A DNA stretch of 15,863 nt, from positions 1 to 15,863 of the forward strand of contig JALUMZ010000032.1 in the NCBI GenBank assembly GCA_027055635.1, written 5' to 3'. The number at the start of each line of letters is the position of its first letter. Position 1 is the stretch's first letter. Of the stretch, positions 7,103 through 14,037 are shown in pieces. A model generated the notes under the pieces. The model was given only the letters and a program-made list of their open reading frames with translations. It had not been told where the DNA came from and made no database searches. Origin of the DNA: Campylobacteraceae bacterium (GTDB taxonomy: Bacteria > Campylobacterota > Campylobacteria > Campylobacterales > Sulfurospirillaceae). The position numbers and the translations under genes were made by a program.

Positions 7103-7609
7103 ATGAAAGTAGATAGTTCATACACATCACTTACTTACGAGAGTATCTCTTTGGGTTTCAATAAAAGAACCGAAGAAAAAGACTCATACGATGCAAAAGA
7201 TATCTCTGCATATTATTTAATAGAGTACCAAAAATTGACCATGCAAGAGACCCAAAAAGAAGCAGGCAAACAGAGCGATATATTTACTCTAGCAGATATT
7301 GGCTACAATGGAAAACCTATAGGTGATCTCACTCAGAATGAAGCTAAAAAATTGGTTGGAGATGATGGATTTTTTGGTATAAAAGCAACTAGCCAAAGGA
7401 TAGGAAATTTTGTGATCAATGGTGCGGGAGACAGTATAGAGATGCTCAAAGCCGGAAGAGACGGAATCATAACAGGATTTAATGAAGCACAAAAAATCTG
7501 GGGTGGAGATTTGCCTGATATCAGTCAAGAAACTCTAAAAAAAGCACTAGACATGATAGACAAAAGGATAAGTGAACTAGGAGGAAATGTCATAGATACG
7601 CAGGCATAG
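7103..7609 (+). CDS. Uncharacterised 168-residue protein, probable late-flagellar (sigma-28) regulon member
   Basis: The function is not recognised. ATG 7103 follows a strong AAGGAG site with a 6-base spacer. The protein has no signal peptide, no membrane segment and no cysteine. The first 50 or so residues are polar (rich in Ser, Thr, Tyr and charged residues) and probably flexible. Residues about 75-165 look like a compact helical domain with conserved-looking signatures: 'DLTQNEAKKLV', 'GFFGIKATSQRIGNFV', 'GRDGIITGFNEAQKIWGG' and 'LPDISQETLKKALDMIDKRI'. I recall related proteins in Campylobacterota and other proteobacteria, some labelled 'hydrogenase-4 component G'; no hydrogenase genes are present here and I do not trust that label. 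The sigma-28-like promoter upstream suggests expression with flagellin-class genes. Lack of cysteine and a flexible N terminus are compatible with flagellar export, but that is inference. It converges on the next gene with a gap of only 6 bases. Confidence 0.85.
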   Translation: MKVDSSYTSLTYESISLGFNKRTEEKDSYDAKDISAYYLIEYQKLTMQETQKEAGKQSDIFTLADIGYNGKPIGDLTQNEAKKLVGDDGFFGIKATSQRIGNFVINGAGDSIEMLKAGRDGIITGFNEAQKIWGGDLPDISQETLKKALDMIDKRISELGGNVIDTQA

Positions 7610-7615
7610 TTATCT

Positions 7616-8605
7616 CTACTCCCAAATGCCTTCTATAACCCTTTTGCATCTTGGGCAGTGACCATCTATAAGTTGATTTGATACTGTCTCAAATGCAGTT
7701 CTTCTTATGAGTAGTTCACCGCAATTTGGGCATATAGTATCTGAATCAATGGCAACATTTCCTAGATATACATAGTTCAATCCTGCATCTTGGGCTATCT
7801 TCTTTGCTCTTTGTAGTGTCTTTAAATCTGTCCTTTTGTGAGTATTCATCTTATAATCAGGGTGAAATGCACTAAGATGCCACGGTGTATCTACACCAAC
7901 ACTTTTTGCTAGAAACTGTGCCATAGCTTCTATATCCTCATCGCTATCATTTTGACCCTCAATAAGAAGGGTTGTAACCTCAACCCAAATCCCCTCCTCT
8001 TTCATTGTTACTATTGTCTTTTTTACAGCTTCTAAGCCACCTTTTAAAGACTTCTCATAATATTCATTGCTCCAACTCTTCAAATCAACATTAGCTGCAT
8101 CTAGCCAACTTGTCATATCCTTAAGAACATCTGCTGTTTCAAAACCATTGGTAATAAAAAGATTTTTTACACCCTTTTCTTTAGCTATAATCCCAATATC
8201 TCTAGCATAGGGATAAAATATAGCTGGCTCATTATATGTATATGCTATCGATTTACAATTATGTTCCAATGCTAAATTTACCATTTGTTCAGGACTGATA
8301 TATATCGTTCTATCTATATTTTTTTCTTGAGAGATGTCCCAATTTTGACAAAAAGGGCATTTAAAGTTGCAACCAACAGTGCCAAACGACAGAGCTTTAC
8401 TCCTAGGTAGTACATGATAGAGTGGTTTTTTTTCAATCGGATCGATATTTAAGGCCACCGGATGCCCATAAACAAGAGTATCTAATTTACCATTTTCATT
8501 CCTGTTTACTCCACAAAAACCAACTTTTCCATTTTTGATCTTACAATAATGAGAACAGAGATTGCAAATTATCTTGTCATTTGAGTATTTTTTGTAGTAT
8601 TCCAT
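7616..8605 (-). CDS. amrS: AmmeMemoRadiSam system radical SAM enzyme
   Basis: This radical S-adenosylmethionine protein is related to pyruvate formate-lyase activating enzymes; the physiological substrate of the family is not known to me. The 329-residue product carries the [4Fe-4S] motif CNFKCPFC (Cys about 79, 83, 86). An N-terminal cysteine cluster, 'CNLCSHYC...GFC' (Cys about 14, 17, 21, 31), precedes it. Family segments 'GHPVALNIDPIEKKPLYH', 'AYTYNEPAIF', 'NGFET' and 'WHLSAFHPDYK' follow. The C-terminal ribbon has two CPxC pairs that probably bind a metal. I chose ATG 8605 because an AAGGTGG ribosome binding site lies just upstream; an in-frame TTG at 8626 would cover that site. No AMMECR1 or MEMO1 partner gene is in the window. 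It has its own probable promoter at 8641-8669. Confidence 0.92.
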   Translation of the reverse strand: MEYYKKYSNDKIICNLCSHYCKIKNGKVGFCGVNRNENGKLDTLVYGHPVALNIDPIEKKPLYHVLPRSKALSFGTVGCNFKCPFCQNWDISQEKNIDRTIYISPEQMVNLALEHNCKSIAYTYNEPAIFYPYARDIGIIAKEKGVKNLFITNGFETADVLKDMTSWLDAANVDLKSWSNEYYEKSLKGGLEAVKKTIVTMKEEGIWVEVTTLLIEGQNDSDEDIEAMAQFLAKSVGVDTPWHLSAFHPDYKMNTHKRTDLKTLQRAKKIAQDAGLNYVYLGNVAIDSDTICPNCGELLIRRTAFETVSNQLIDGHCPRCKRVIEGIWE

Positions 8606-8640
8606 TTTAACCACCTTTGCATACAAGCTAAACGAACCCT

Positions 8641-8669
8641 AGCATAACATACAAGAGATTAAAAATCAA
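8641..8669 (-). promoter_or_regulatory. Sigma-70-type promoter of the radical SAM gene
   Basis: On the minus strand TTGATT (8669-8664), a 17-base spacer and TATGCT (8646-8641) make a sound housekeeping promoter. The predicted transcription start is near 8634, about 29 bases before ATG 8605. It lies immediately after the palindrome at 8677-8700, so the gene appears to be transcribed independently of the ilvB-lpxD operon. Confidence 0.55.
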
Positions 8670-8676
8670 AATTTTG

Positions 8677-8700
8677 GGGGATTAATCTAAATTAATCCCC
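8677..8700 (-). terminator. Perfect palindrome, probable terminator of the ilvB-ilvN-lpxD operon
   Basis: GGGGATTAAT (8677-8686) and ATTAATCCCC (8691-8700) form a perfect 10-bp stem with a 4-base loop, 13 bases after the stop of the 80-residue gene. Read on the minus strand, the stem is followed by CAAAATTTTGATTTTT, an interrupted T tract. On the plus strand a clean TTTTT follows instead, so it may act in both directions. It is also only 7 bases upstream of the -35 box of the next promoter, so an operator role is an alternative. Confidence 0.65.
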
Positions 8701-8713
8701 TTTTTGTATTTGG

Positions 8714-8956
8714 TTATTTATTTCCAAATCTCTCTTTTGTCTCTTTCAGTGCGTCTATAAGTTCATCCAAATTTTCATATGGAATATGCGCTTTCCAATC
8801 TGGCTCATTTGAATCTTTCTTTAAAGATATTCCTATACTTACTACAGGAAATGAACCGTCTCCATAAGGCTCCTCAAGATGTGAGATTGATATCACACCA
8901 TTTTTTGTATCCGCTAAATGAAAAGTCTTGATCACTGTATTATTTTTTCCACCCAT
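8714..8956 (-). CDS. Conserved-looking 80-residue protein of unknown function
   Basis: The function is not recognised. ATG 8956 has a clear AAGGAG site that overlaps the lpxD stop codon 10 bases upstream, which supports a genuine translated gene at the end of the ilvB-ilvN-lpxD operon. The protein has no signal peptide, membrane segment or cysteine. By eye it alternates short beta strands ('NTVIKTFHLA', 'GVISISHLEE', 'PVVSIGISLKK', 'DWKAHIPY') and ends in an amphipathic helix ('NLDELIDALKETKERFG'). Four strands then a helix recalls PC4-like single-stranded nucleic acid binding proteins. This is only a fold-level resemblance and is not supported by any motif I can name. Confidence 0.8.
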   Translation of the reverse strand: MGGKNNTVIKTFHLADTKNGVISISHLEEPYGDGSFPVVSIGISLKKDSNEPDWKAHIPYENLDELIDALKETKERFGNK

Positions 8957-8966
8957 ATTTATCTCC

Positions 8967-9920
8967 TTAAATTGTTTTTAAAAGTTTTTTTATTTTTGCC
9001 TGTTTTTTTAGCCACTCTTTTTGCAACATCAAAGGAAAACCGCCATAAGTTTTTCCACCTTCCAATGTTTTGGTGACACCACCTCTTGCTGCTATCACTG
9101 CAAAGTCACCTATCTCTATATGACCTGCTACAGCACTTTGACCCCCCATTATAACATTTCTACCTAAATTTGTCGAACCTGAAATTCCAGATTGTGAAAC
9201 AAGTATGCAATGCTCACCTACTTGGCAATTATGTCCTATCTGGACAAGATTGTCTATCTTTGTACCTTTTTTGATAATGGTTGATCCAAAAACTGCTCTA
9301 TCAATTGTAGAATTTGCACCTATTTCAACACTATCTTCTAGTATGACATTACCATTATGGTATATTTTCACATGTTCACCAAGCTTTGTATGAGCATAGC
9401 CAAAACCATCACCGCCTATTATGCAACCGGCTTGTAATATGCAATTTGAGCCGATTATAGCATCTCCATAAATAACAACACCCGGATATATAACACTATT
9501 TTTACCTATATGAACATTTTGTCCAATTGTAACATTTGGGTATATTACAACCCCTTCCTCTACAACAGAGTTACTTCCAATTTCTACATTTGCTCCGATT
9601 TGCGCTTTTTGGCTTATGCTAGCTTTCTGACTAAAATCAAATGGTATTTTTGCAAAGTATTTACTCAATATCGCAAAGCACAAATGTGGGTCATCACAAA
9701 CAAATGCTATAGAATTTTCAGGTACAATATCCATGAACTTTTTAGTTGTGAGTATCACTTTTGCTTTAGTGTTTTTTAACTTATTTATTAGCTTCTCATT
9801 GTCAAAAAATACTATATTTCTACTGTTTGCATCCTCTAAAGAGGAGAAAGAATCTATCTCAAGATCTTCTCCCTTGTATTTTATATCTAAAGTCTTGGCT
9901 ATCTTACTTAATTTCATCAT
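8967..9920 (-). CDS. lpxD: UDP-3-O-(3-hydroxyacyl)glucosamine N-acyltransferase LpxD
   Basis: LpxD adds the N-linked hydroxyacyl chain to UDP-3-O-acylglucosamine, the third step of lipid A synthesis. The 317-residue protein has the N-terminal uridine-binding domain (about residues 1-95). A long left-handed beta helix of hexapeptide repeats follows (about 100-285), with 'GGDGFGYAH' and the catalytic histidine in 'VQIGHNCQVGEH' (His about 230). It ends in a C-terminal helix. The start overlaps the ilvN stop as ATGATGA; two adjacent ATG codons (9920 and 9917) are possible and no strong ribosome binding site precedes either, so translation is probably coupled to ilvN. From memory, the ilvI-ilvH-lpxD order is also found in C. 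jejuni. Confidence 0.95.
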   Translation of the reverse strand: MMKLSKIAKTLDIKYKGEDLEIDSFSSLEDANSRNIVFFDNEKLINKLKNTKAKVILTTKKFMDIVPENSIAFVCDDPHLCFAILSKYFAKIPFDFSQKASISQKAQIGANVEIGSNSVVEEGVVIYPNVTIGQNVHIGKNSVIYPGVVIYGDAIIGSNCILQAGCIIGGDGFGYAHTKLGEHVKIYHNGNVILEDSVEIGANSTIDRAVFGSTIIKKGTKIDNLVQIGHNCQVGEHCILVSQSGISGSTNLGRNVIMGGQSAVAGHIEIGDFAVIAARGGVTKTLEGGKTYGGFPLMLQKEWLKKQAKIKKLLKTI

Positions 9921-10405
9921 ATATCCATAGCAACAGAACCACTGCGAACCATCTCTATAGGATTATATTTTTTAATAGCTTTTAGAAAATTTTCTATCCT
10001 TTTTGCATTATCTGCCACCATAACAACTATAAAATTTTCACCGCTGTTTGCTATAGTTCCGTTATAAGCTTTAAGCATAGCATCAAGTCCGTTAAAATCT
10101 TCATTGAGTGGTATTTTAACTAAAGCCATCTCTTTTTCAACAAATTCAGCTGATTCTATAACCTTATATGTAGGTATCAATTTATGAAGCTGTTTTACTA
10201 TCTGCTCCAAAACTCTCTCATTACCACAAGTTACGATAGTCAATCTCGAAAAGTCTGTATCTGGTACAGGGGCAACTGTCAGAGAGTCTATATTATACCC
10301 TCTACCTGCAAAAAGTCCTGAAATTCTAGAGAGTACACCATCTTCATTTGTCACAATAACAGATAAAACTCTTCTTATCTCTTCATTTTTTATAGTATTT
10401 TTCAT
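9917..10405 (-). CDS. ilvN: Acetolactate synthase small (regulatory) subunit
   Basis: This is the regulatory subunit of acetohydroxyacid synthase; it raises activity of the large subunit and mediates feedback inhibition by valine. The 162 residues show an N-terminal ACT domain with the effector-site segment 'NEDGVLSRISGLFAGRGYNI' (about residues 20-39) and 'DFSRLTIV'. The second ACT-like half contains 'EKEMALVKI' and a terminal 'EMVRSGSVAM'. The length matches IlvH/IlvN of other bacteria. Its start follows the ilvB stop by 2 bases, with an AAGGGG ribosome binding site inside the end of ilvB. Its stop overlaps the lpxD start. Confidence 0.95.
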   Translation of the reverse strand: MKNTIKNEEIRRVLSVIVTNEDGVLSRISGLFAGRGYNIDSLTVAPVPDTDFSRLTIVTCGNERVLEQIVKQLHKLIPTYKVIESAEFVEKEMALVKIPLNEDFNGLDAMLKAYNGTIANSGENFIVVMVADNAKRIENFLKAIKKYNPIEMVRSGSVAMDI

Positions 10406-10407
10406 AA

Positions 10408-12102
10408 CTACCCCTTGTACTCTAAAATCATATTGTAAAGTGTGCCACCTGCTGGAACCATAGGTAAAACATCCTCTAGCCTATCAACATTTACATCTAT
10501 CATACATACTACATCACTTTGAACAGCCTTTTTTAGTGCTTCGTCAAACTCTTCTTTTGTTTCTACTCTAAAACCCAGACCTCCAAAACTCTCAGCCAAC
10601 TTAACAAAATCAGGCTGTGCCCCACTCAAGTCAGTAGAAGCGTATCTTTTATCATAGAAAAATGTCTGCCACTGCCTAACCATACCGAGATAACCGTTGT
10701 TTAAAATGATATTTATGACAGGTATTTTTGACTCATAAGCAGTCATTAACTCTTGTATATTCATCAAAATTGAACCGTCTCCGGATATATTTATAGAGAT
10801 TTTTTCGGGTTTTGCCTTTTTGACTCCGATAGCTGCTGGAAAACCAAATCCCATAGTACCCAATCCACCGCTTGTCACAAACTGTCTAGGTCTGCTAAAT
10901 GGATAAAATTGTGCCGTCCACATTTGGTGCTGTCCAACATCAGTAGATATGATCGCTTTCTCTCCTAAAGTTTCACCGACTCTTTGTATAACCCATTGCG
11001 GTTTTATATTGCCTTTATCGTCACTATACTCTAGCGGATGTATCTCATCATATCTTTTAAGCAAATCTCTCCATGATTGATACTTCTTAGAGTCAATCTT
11101 ATCTTTCAAAAGAGGAAGCATATCACTCAATACATTTTTCAAATCTCCAACAATAGGATAGTCTATATCTACAATCTTACCTATACTGCTTGGGTCTATA
11201 TCTACATGTATAACTTTTGCATGTTTTGCAAATTCACTCAGCTTTCCTGTAACTCTATCATCAAATCTTGGTCCAAGAGCTATCATGAGATCGGCTTCAC
11301 TCATAGCCATATTTGCACTATAACATCCATGCATACCTACCATACCCATCAAGAGAGGATTATCATCTCCCATAACTCCCCTTGCCATCAATGTCTCAAC
11401 AGCAGGAATACCTGAAATCTTGGCAAATTCTCTCACTAATTCACTAGCTCCTGAATTAACTGCACCACCTCCAACATATAAAATAGGTCTATTAGAGTTT
11501 GCTATAGCATCCACTACTTTTTTAATCTGTCTGCTATTTCCTTTATATGTAGGCTTATAAGTTCTCATTGTTATTTTTTCTGGATAATCAAACTTTGCAA
11601 CTTGTGCTGTGACATCTTTTGGTATATCTACATGTACAGGTCCGGGTCTCCCACTTTTGGCTATATAAAAAGCCTCTTTGAGTATGCGTGGCAGATCTTT
11701 TGCATCTTTGACTAAATAGTTGTGTTTTACACAAGGTCTGCTTATACCAACTGCATCTATCTCTTGAAATGCATCAGTTCCTATCATTGTTATTGGCACC
11801 TGTCCGCTGATAACAACCATAGGTATAGAGTCTATATAGGCATTTGCCAAACCTGTAACTGCATTTGTAAATCCAGGTCCACTAGTCACAAAGGCAACTC
11901 CAACATCTCCGCTAGCTCTAGCATATCCATCTGCTGCATGTATGGCGGCTTGCTCATGTCTTGTCAATATATGCTCAAAATCATTTTGTTTATAAACTTC
12001 ATCATAAACATTCATAATTGCACCACCAGGATAGCCAAAGACAACTTTAACATTCTCCCTTCGTAGTGCTTCGATAACCATCTGGGAACCGTTTAAGTCC
12101 AT
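10408..12102 (-). CDS. ilvB: Acetolactate synthase large (catalytic) subunit
   Basis: This thiamine diphosphate- and FAD-dependent enzyme condenses pyruvate with pyruvate or 2-oxobutyrate, the first common step of valine, leucine and isoleucine synthesis. The 564-residue protein has 'GYPGGAIMNVYD' and the catalytic glutamate in 'TRHEQAAIHAADGYARA' (Glu about 50). The middle domain contains 'LMARGVMGDDNPLLMGMVG' and the C-terminal ThDP motif runs from 'GDGSILMN' (about 441) to 'ILNNGYLGMVRQWQ'. I chose ATG 12102, which has AAAGGAG 5 bases upstream. The in-frame ATG at 12117 has no ribosome binding site before it and would add five residues, MKGDV, that look like the translated ribosome binding site. 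Confidence 0.96.
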   Translation of the reverse strand: MDLNGSQMVIEALRRENVKVVFGYPGGAIMNVYDEVYKQNDFEHILTRHEQAAIHAADGYARASGDVGVAFVTSGPGFTNAVTGLANAYIDSIPMVVISGQVPITMIGTDAFQEIDAVGISRPCVKHNYLVKDAKDLPRILKEAFYIAKSGRPGPVHVDIPKDVTAQVAKFDYPEKITMRTYKPTYKGNSRQIKKVVDAIANSNRPILYVGGGAVNSGASELVREFAKISGIPAVETLMARGVMGDDNPLLMGMVGMHGCYSANMAMSEADLMIALGPRFDDRVTGKLSEFAKHAKVIHVDIDPSSIGKIVDIDYPIVGDLKNVLSDMLPLLKDKIDSKKYQSWRDLLKRYDEIHPLEYSDDKGNIKPQWVIQRVGETLGEKAIISTDVGQHQMWTAQFYPFSRPRQFVTSGGLGTMGFGFPAAIGVKKAKPEKISINISGDGSILMNIQELMTAYESKIPVINIILNNGYLGMVRQWQTFFYDKRYASTDLSGAQPDFVKLAESFGGLGFRVETKEEFDEALKKAVQSDVVCMIDVNVDRLEDVLPMVPAGGTLYNMILEYKG

Positions 12103-12144
12103 GACATCTCCTTTCATATCTATTTTATTTTTAAAAAGGCAATT

Positions 12145-12150
12145 ATTATA
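12145..12150 (-). promoter_or_regulatory. -10 element of the ilvB-ilvN-lpxD operon
   Basis: The minus strand reads TATAAT here, 43 bases before ATG 12102, after a T-rich stretch and without a convincing -35 hexamer, as is common for housekeeping promoters of Campylobacterota. The predicted start is near 12138. The resulting leader of about 36 bases is too short for a classical amino acid attenuator, and I see no leader peptide. Confidence 0.5.
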
Positions 12151-12188
12151 TCTAAAAAAACTTTAATTTAGTTTGCTAATAGGAAATT

Positions 12189-13061
12189 TTAACACATTGA
12201 GAGTGCAACACCCTCTCTTAGACCATCATCAATCACAATAGAGCTATCAAAACCTATTTGTCTCATCAAACTTACTACTATCAATATACCGGTCTTAATC
12301 AACTCACTTCTTCCAACACCACAATACCTCTCTTGCTCAGCTTTTCTCATAGAGAGTATCATGTCTAATGCCTTTATATAATCCTCTACATGTAGAGTTT
12401 TTCCATTTATCTTTTCGTGGTTATATGATTTATAGTCCATACCATTAAGAAATGCACAAACTGTTGTGGGAGTACCGGCTGTTGCCACTAAAAAACTTGC
12501 TCTTTTTTGCTGAGCAAATCTTACTAAAGGCTTTAACTCTTTCTCTATGCCTTGCTTTAAATTGTCCTTATATCTCTCAGAAACATTTAAGATTCCAAAT
12601 GGAAAACTTTTTGTTTCTATCTTACCACCTCTTATATAGCTAAGCTCCGTAGAGCCTCCCCCTAAATCAAAAAGTGCAAAATCATCATCTTTTATGCCTA
12701 GGTTTTTAAGTGATGATTTAACTCCTAGTATCGTATATTTTGCCTCTGCTTTACCATCTATAATCTCAAAATCTAGACCAAATCTAGCCCTTATTTTCCC
12801 TATAACATCTTGTGAATTTTTTGCAACTCTAAGAGCTTCGGTTGCTATGCACTTTGTTTTGTCATTTTTAAAATCTATGATTTTTGAAGCATCATTTATG
12901 GCATTTAAGATATTTTGTATAGACTCTTTACTTATCACTCCACTTTTTTGTAGGTTTTTGCCTGTCTTCACAATTCTCTCAAACTCTTTGATCCTCTTTT
13001 TTGTTTTGCAGTCGATTTGCACAATTCTTATTGTGTTTGATCCTAAATCACAACCTATCAT
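12189..13061 (-). CDS. Short Ppx/GppA-family phosphatase
   Basis: The family hydrolyses polyphosphate (Ppx) or pppGpp (GppA). The 290-residue protein covers the two-lobed actin-like (ASKHA) fold. It has phosphate loop 1, 'DLGSNTIRI', near the N terminus; the catalytic segment 'ATEALRVAKN'; phosphate loop 2, 'FDLGGGSTELS'; 'TAGTPTTV'; and the terminal 'IDDGLREGVAL'. It lacks the C-terminal HD-like region of the roughly 500-residue E. coli-type enzymes and so resembles the short exopolyphosphatase form. Polyphosphate or guanosine pentaphosphate specificity cannot be told by eye. The start lies inside the end of the transporter gene (14-base overlap) with AGGAGG about 10 bases upstream, so the two are co-transcribed. 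The ilvB promoter follows directly downstream. Confidence 0.88.
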   Translation of the reverse strand: MIGCDLGSNTIRIVQIDCKTKKRIKEFERIVKTGKNLQKSGVISKESIQNILNAINDASKIIDFKNDKTKCIATEALRVAKNSQDVIGKIRARFGLDFEIIDGKAEAKYTILGVKSSLKNLGIKDDDFALFDLGGGSTELSYIRGGKIETKSFPFGILNVSERYKDNLKQGIEKELKPLVRFAQQKRASFLVATAGTPTTVCAFLNGMDYKSYNHEKINGKTLHVEDYIKALDMILSMRKAEQERYCGVGRSELIKTGILIVVSLMRQIGFDSSIVIDDGLREGVALSMC

Positions 13062-13941
13062 CCGATTTGATCCTCCTTATAAAAAGTCCACTTAATATCA
13101 AAATCAATGCTATAACTGCATTTGCACTTGGTATCTTAGAGAAAAATAACCAAGTCCAAAATATAGCAAAAATTGGTATCAAGTAAGCAACTTGAGACAT
13201 AAATTGTACTCCAACTCTTTGTACCATTTTAACTCTAAATAGTGAAGCAATAGCTGTTGGAACAATAGCAAGATATAGCACTAAAAAAACAGATATATAA
13301 GTAAAATGCACTCTATAAAGATCTTCAGAAAATAGAAATGGAGTCATAAACAGTGTTGCGATGAGTAACATAGAGGTAGAACATACTATTGTATTTAAAT
13401 GAGCAATTTTTCTAATTAACAATCCAGAACCTATATAGCCAAGAGTAGCACAAAATACAGCAATTTCACCATAAACAGCGTCTATATTTTGACTTGCTAT
13501 ATCTCCTCCTACCAAGACAAAAACCCCTCCAAACCCTAATACAACACTTAAGAGTTTAAAAAGTGAAAATTTTTCATCGTTTGTGATAAAATGCGATGAC
13601 ACAAGAGCAACAAAAGGACCCGTAGAGAGCATGATAGCAGCTGTGCTTCCGTTTATGAACTGTTGTCCCCAGCTTATGAGAAAAAAGGGTATAGCATTGT
13701 TTATAACTCCCGCTATAGTTAAAATTATCCAAACATTTTTATCCCTAGGAAAAGGCAGTTTTTTATAATATACAACAAAAAGCAAAAATAGAGTCGCAAA
13801 ACCTATCCTGCCATAGGCCAATATAAAAGGTGACATATTTTTTATCGCCACATCTATAGCCAAAAATGAACTACCCCAAATCGCAGAAAGTATCAAGAGT
13901 TGAAAATAGTCAAATCTCTTTGGTTGTTGGATTGATTGCAT
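13048..13941 (-). CDS. EamA (DMT superfamily) transporter
   Basis: This is an inner-membrane permease of the drug/metabolite transporter superfamily; the substrate is unknown. The 297 residues hold about ten hydrophobic segments arranged as two repeats of five (about residues 15-145 and 155-290). The first repeat begins with the typical 'ILSAIWGSSFLAI' and contains 'GSTAAIMLSTGPFVALVS'; the second carries 'LIPIFAIFWTWLFF' and 'ALILILSGLFI' near the end. ATG 13941 is the only plausible start, with a distant AGGA about 12 bases upstream. The gene is divergent from pdxJ and overlaps the Ppx/GppA gene downstream. A link with phosphate or pyridoxal metabolism cannot be inferred from position alone. 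Confidence 0.9.
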   Translation of the reverse strand: MQSIQQPKRFDYFQLLILSAIWGSSFLAIDVAIKNMSPFILAYGRIGFATLFLLFVVYYKKLPFPRDKNVWIILTIAGVINNAIPFFLISWGQQFINGSTAAIMLSTGPFVALVSSHFITNDEKFSLFKLLSVVLGFGGVFVLVGGDIASQNIDAVYGEIAVFCATLGYIGSGLLIRKIAHLNTIVCSTSMLLIATLFMTPFLFSEDLYRVHFTYISVFLVLYLAIVPTAIASLFRVKMVQRVGVQFMSQVAYLIPIFAIFWTWLFFSKIPSANAVIALILILSGLFIRRIKSDDRL

Positions 13942-13977
13942 ATCTAAAAATCCTATATTTGTCTTAGCCTATGTACC

Positions 13978-14000
13978 AATCCCTATTAGGAATGGGGATT
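13978..14000. repeat. Imperfect palindrome between divergent eamA and pdxJ
   Basis: AATCCCTATT (13978-13987) and AATGGGGATT (13991-14000) can form a 10-bp stem (one T-G wobble) with an AGG loop. It lies just downstream of the minus-strand TATAAT at 14016-14011, covering roughly +4 to +27 of the predicted transporter transcript. Neither side is followed by a T tract, so it is not a terminator. It may be an operator or a 5' leader hairpin. Confidence 0.5.
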
Positions 14001-14010
14001 TGATATGAGT

Positions 14011-14016
14011 ATTATA
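14011..14016 (-). promoter_or_regulatory. -10 element for the EamA transporter gene
   Basis: The minus strand reads TATAAT, 70 bases before ATG 13941, with no clear -35 hexamer. Transcription would start near 14004, giving a leader of about 60 bases that includes the palindrome at 13978-14000. Confidence 0.4.
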
Positions 14017-14037
14017 TCCAATATTTAAGCAATCTAC

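Noticed and set aside
8606..8626. TTG 8626 as the start of the radical SAM gene
   Set aside because: The clear AAGGTGG ribosome binding site falls downstream of it and serves ATG 8605.
11077..11415. Open frame of 112 codons on the plus strand inside ilvB
   Set aside because: It is antisense to a conserved catalytic subunit, and its composition (runs of Ile, Tyr, His, Cys) is that of a shadow frame.
12103..12188. Leader peptide or attenuator before ilvB
   Set aside because: The predicted leader is only about 36 bases, with no run of branched-chain codons and no terminator hairpin.
12694..13095. Open frame of 133 codons on the plus strand over the Ppx/GppA gene
   Set aside because: It is antisense to a protein with intact phosphate-binding motifs, and no motif or start signal supports it.
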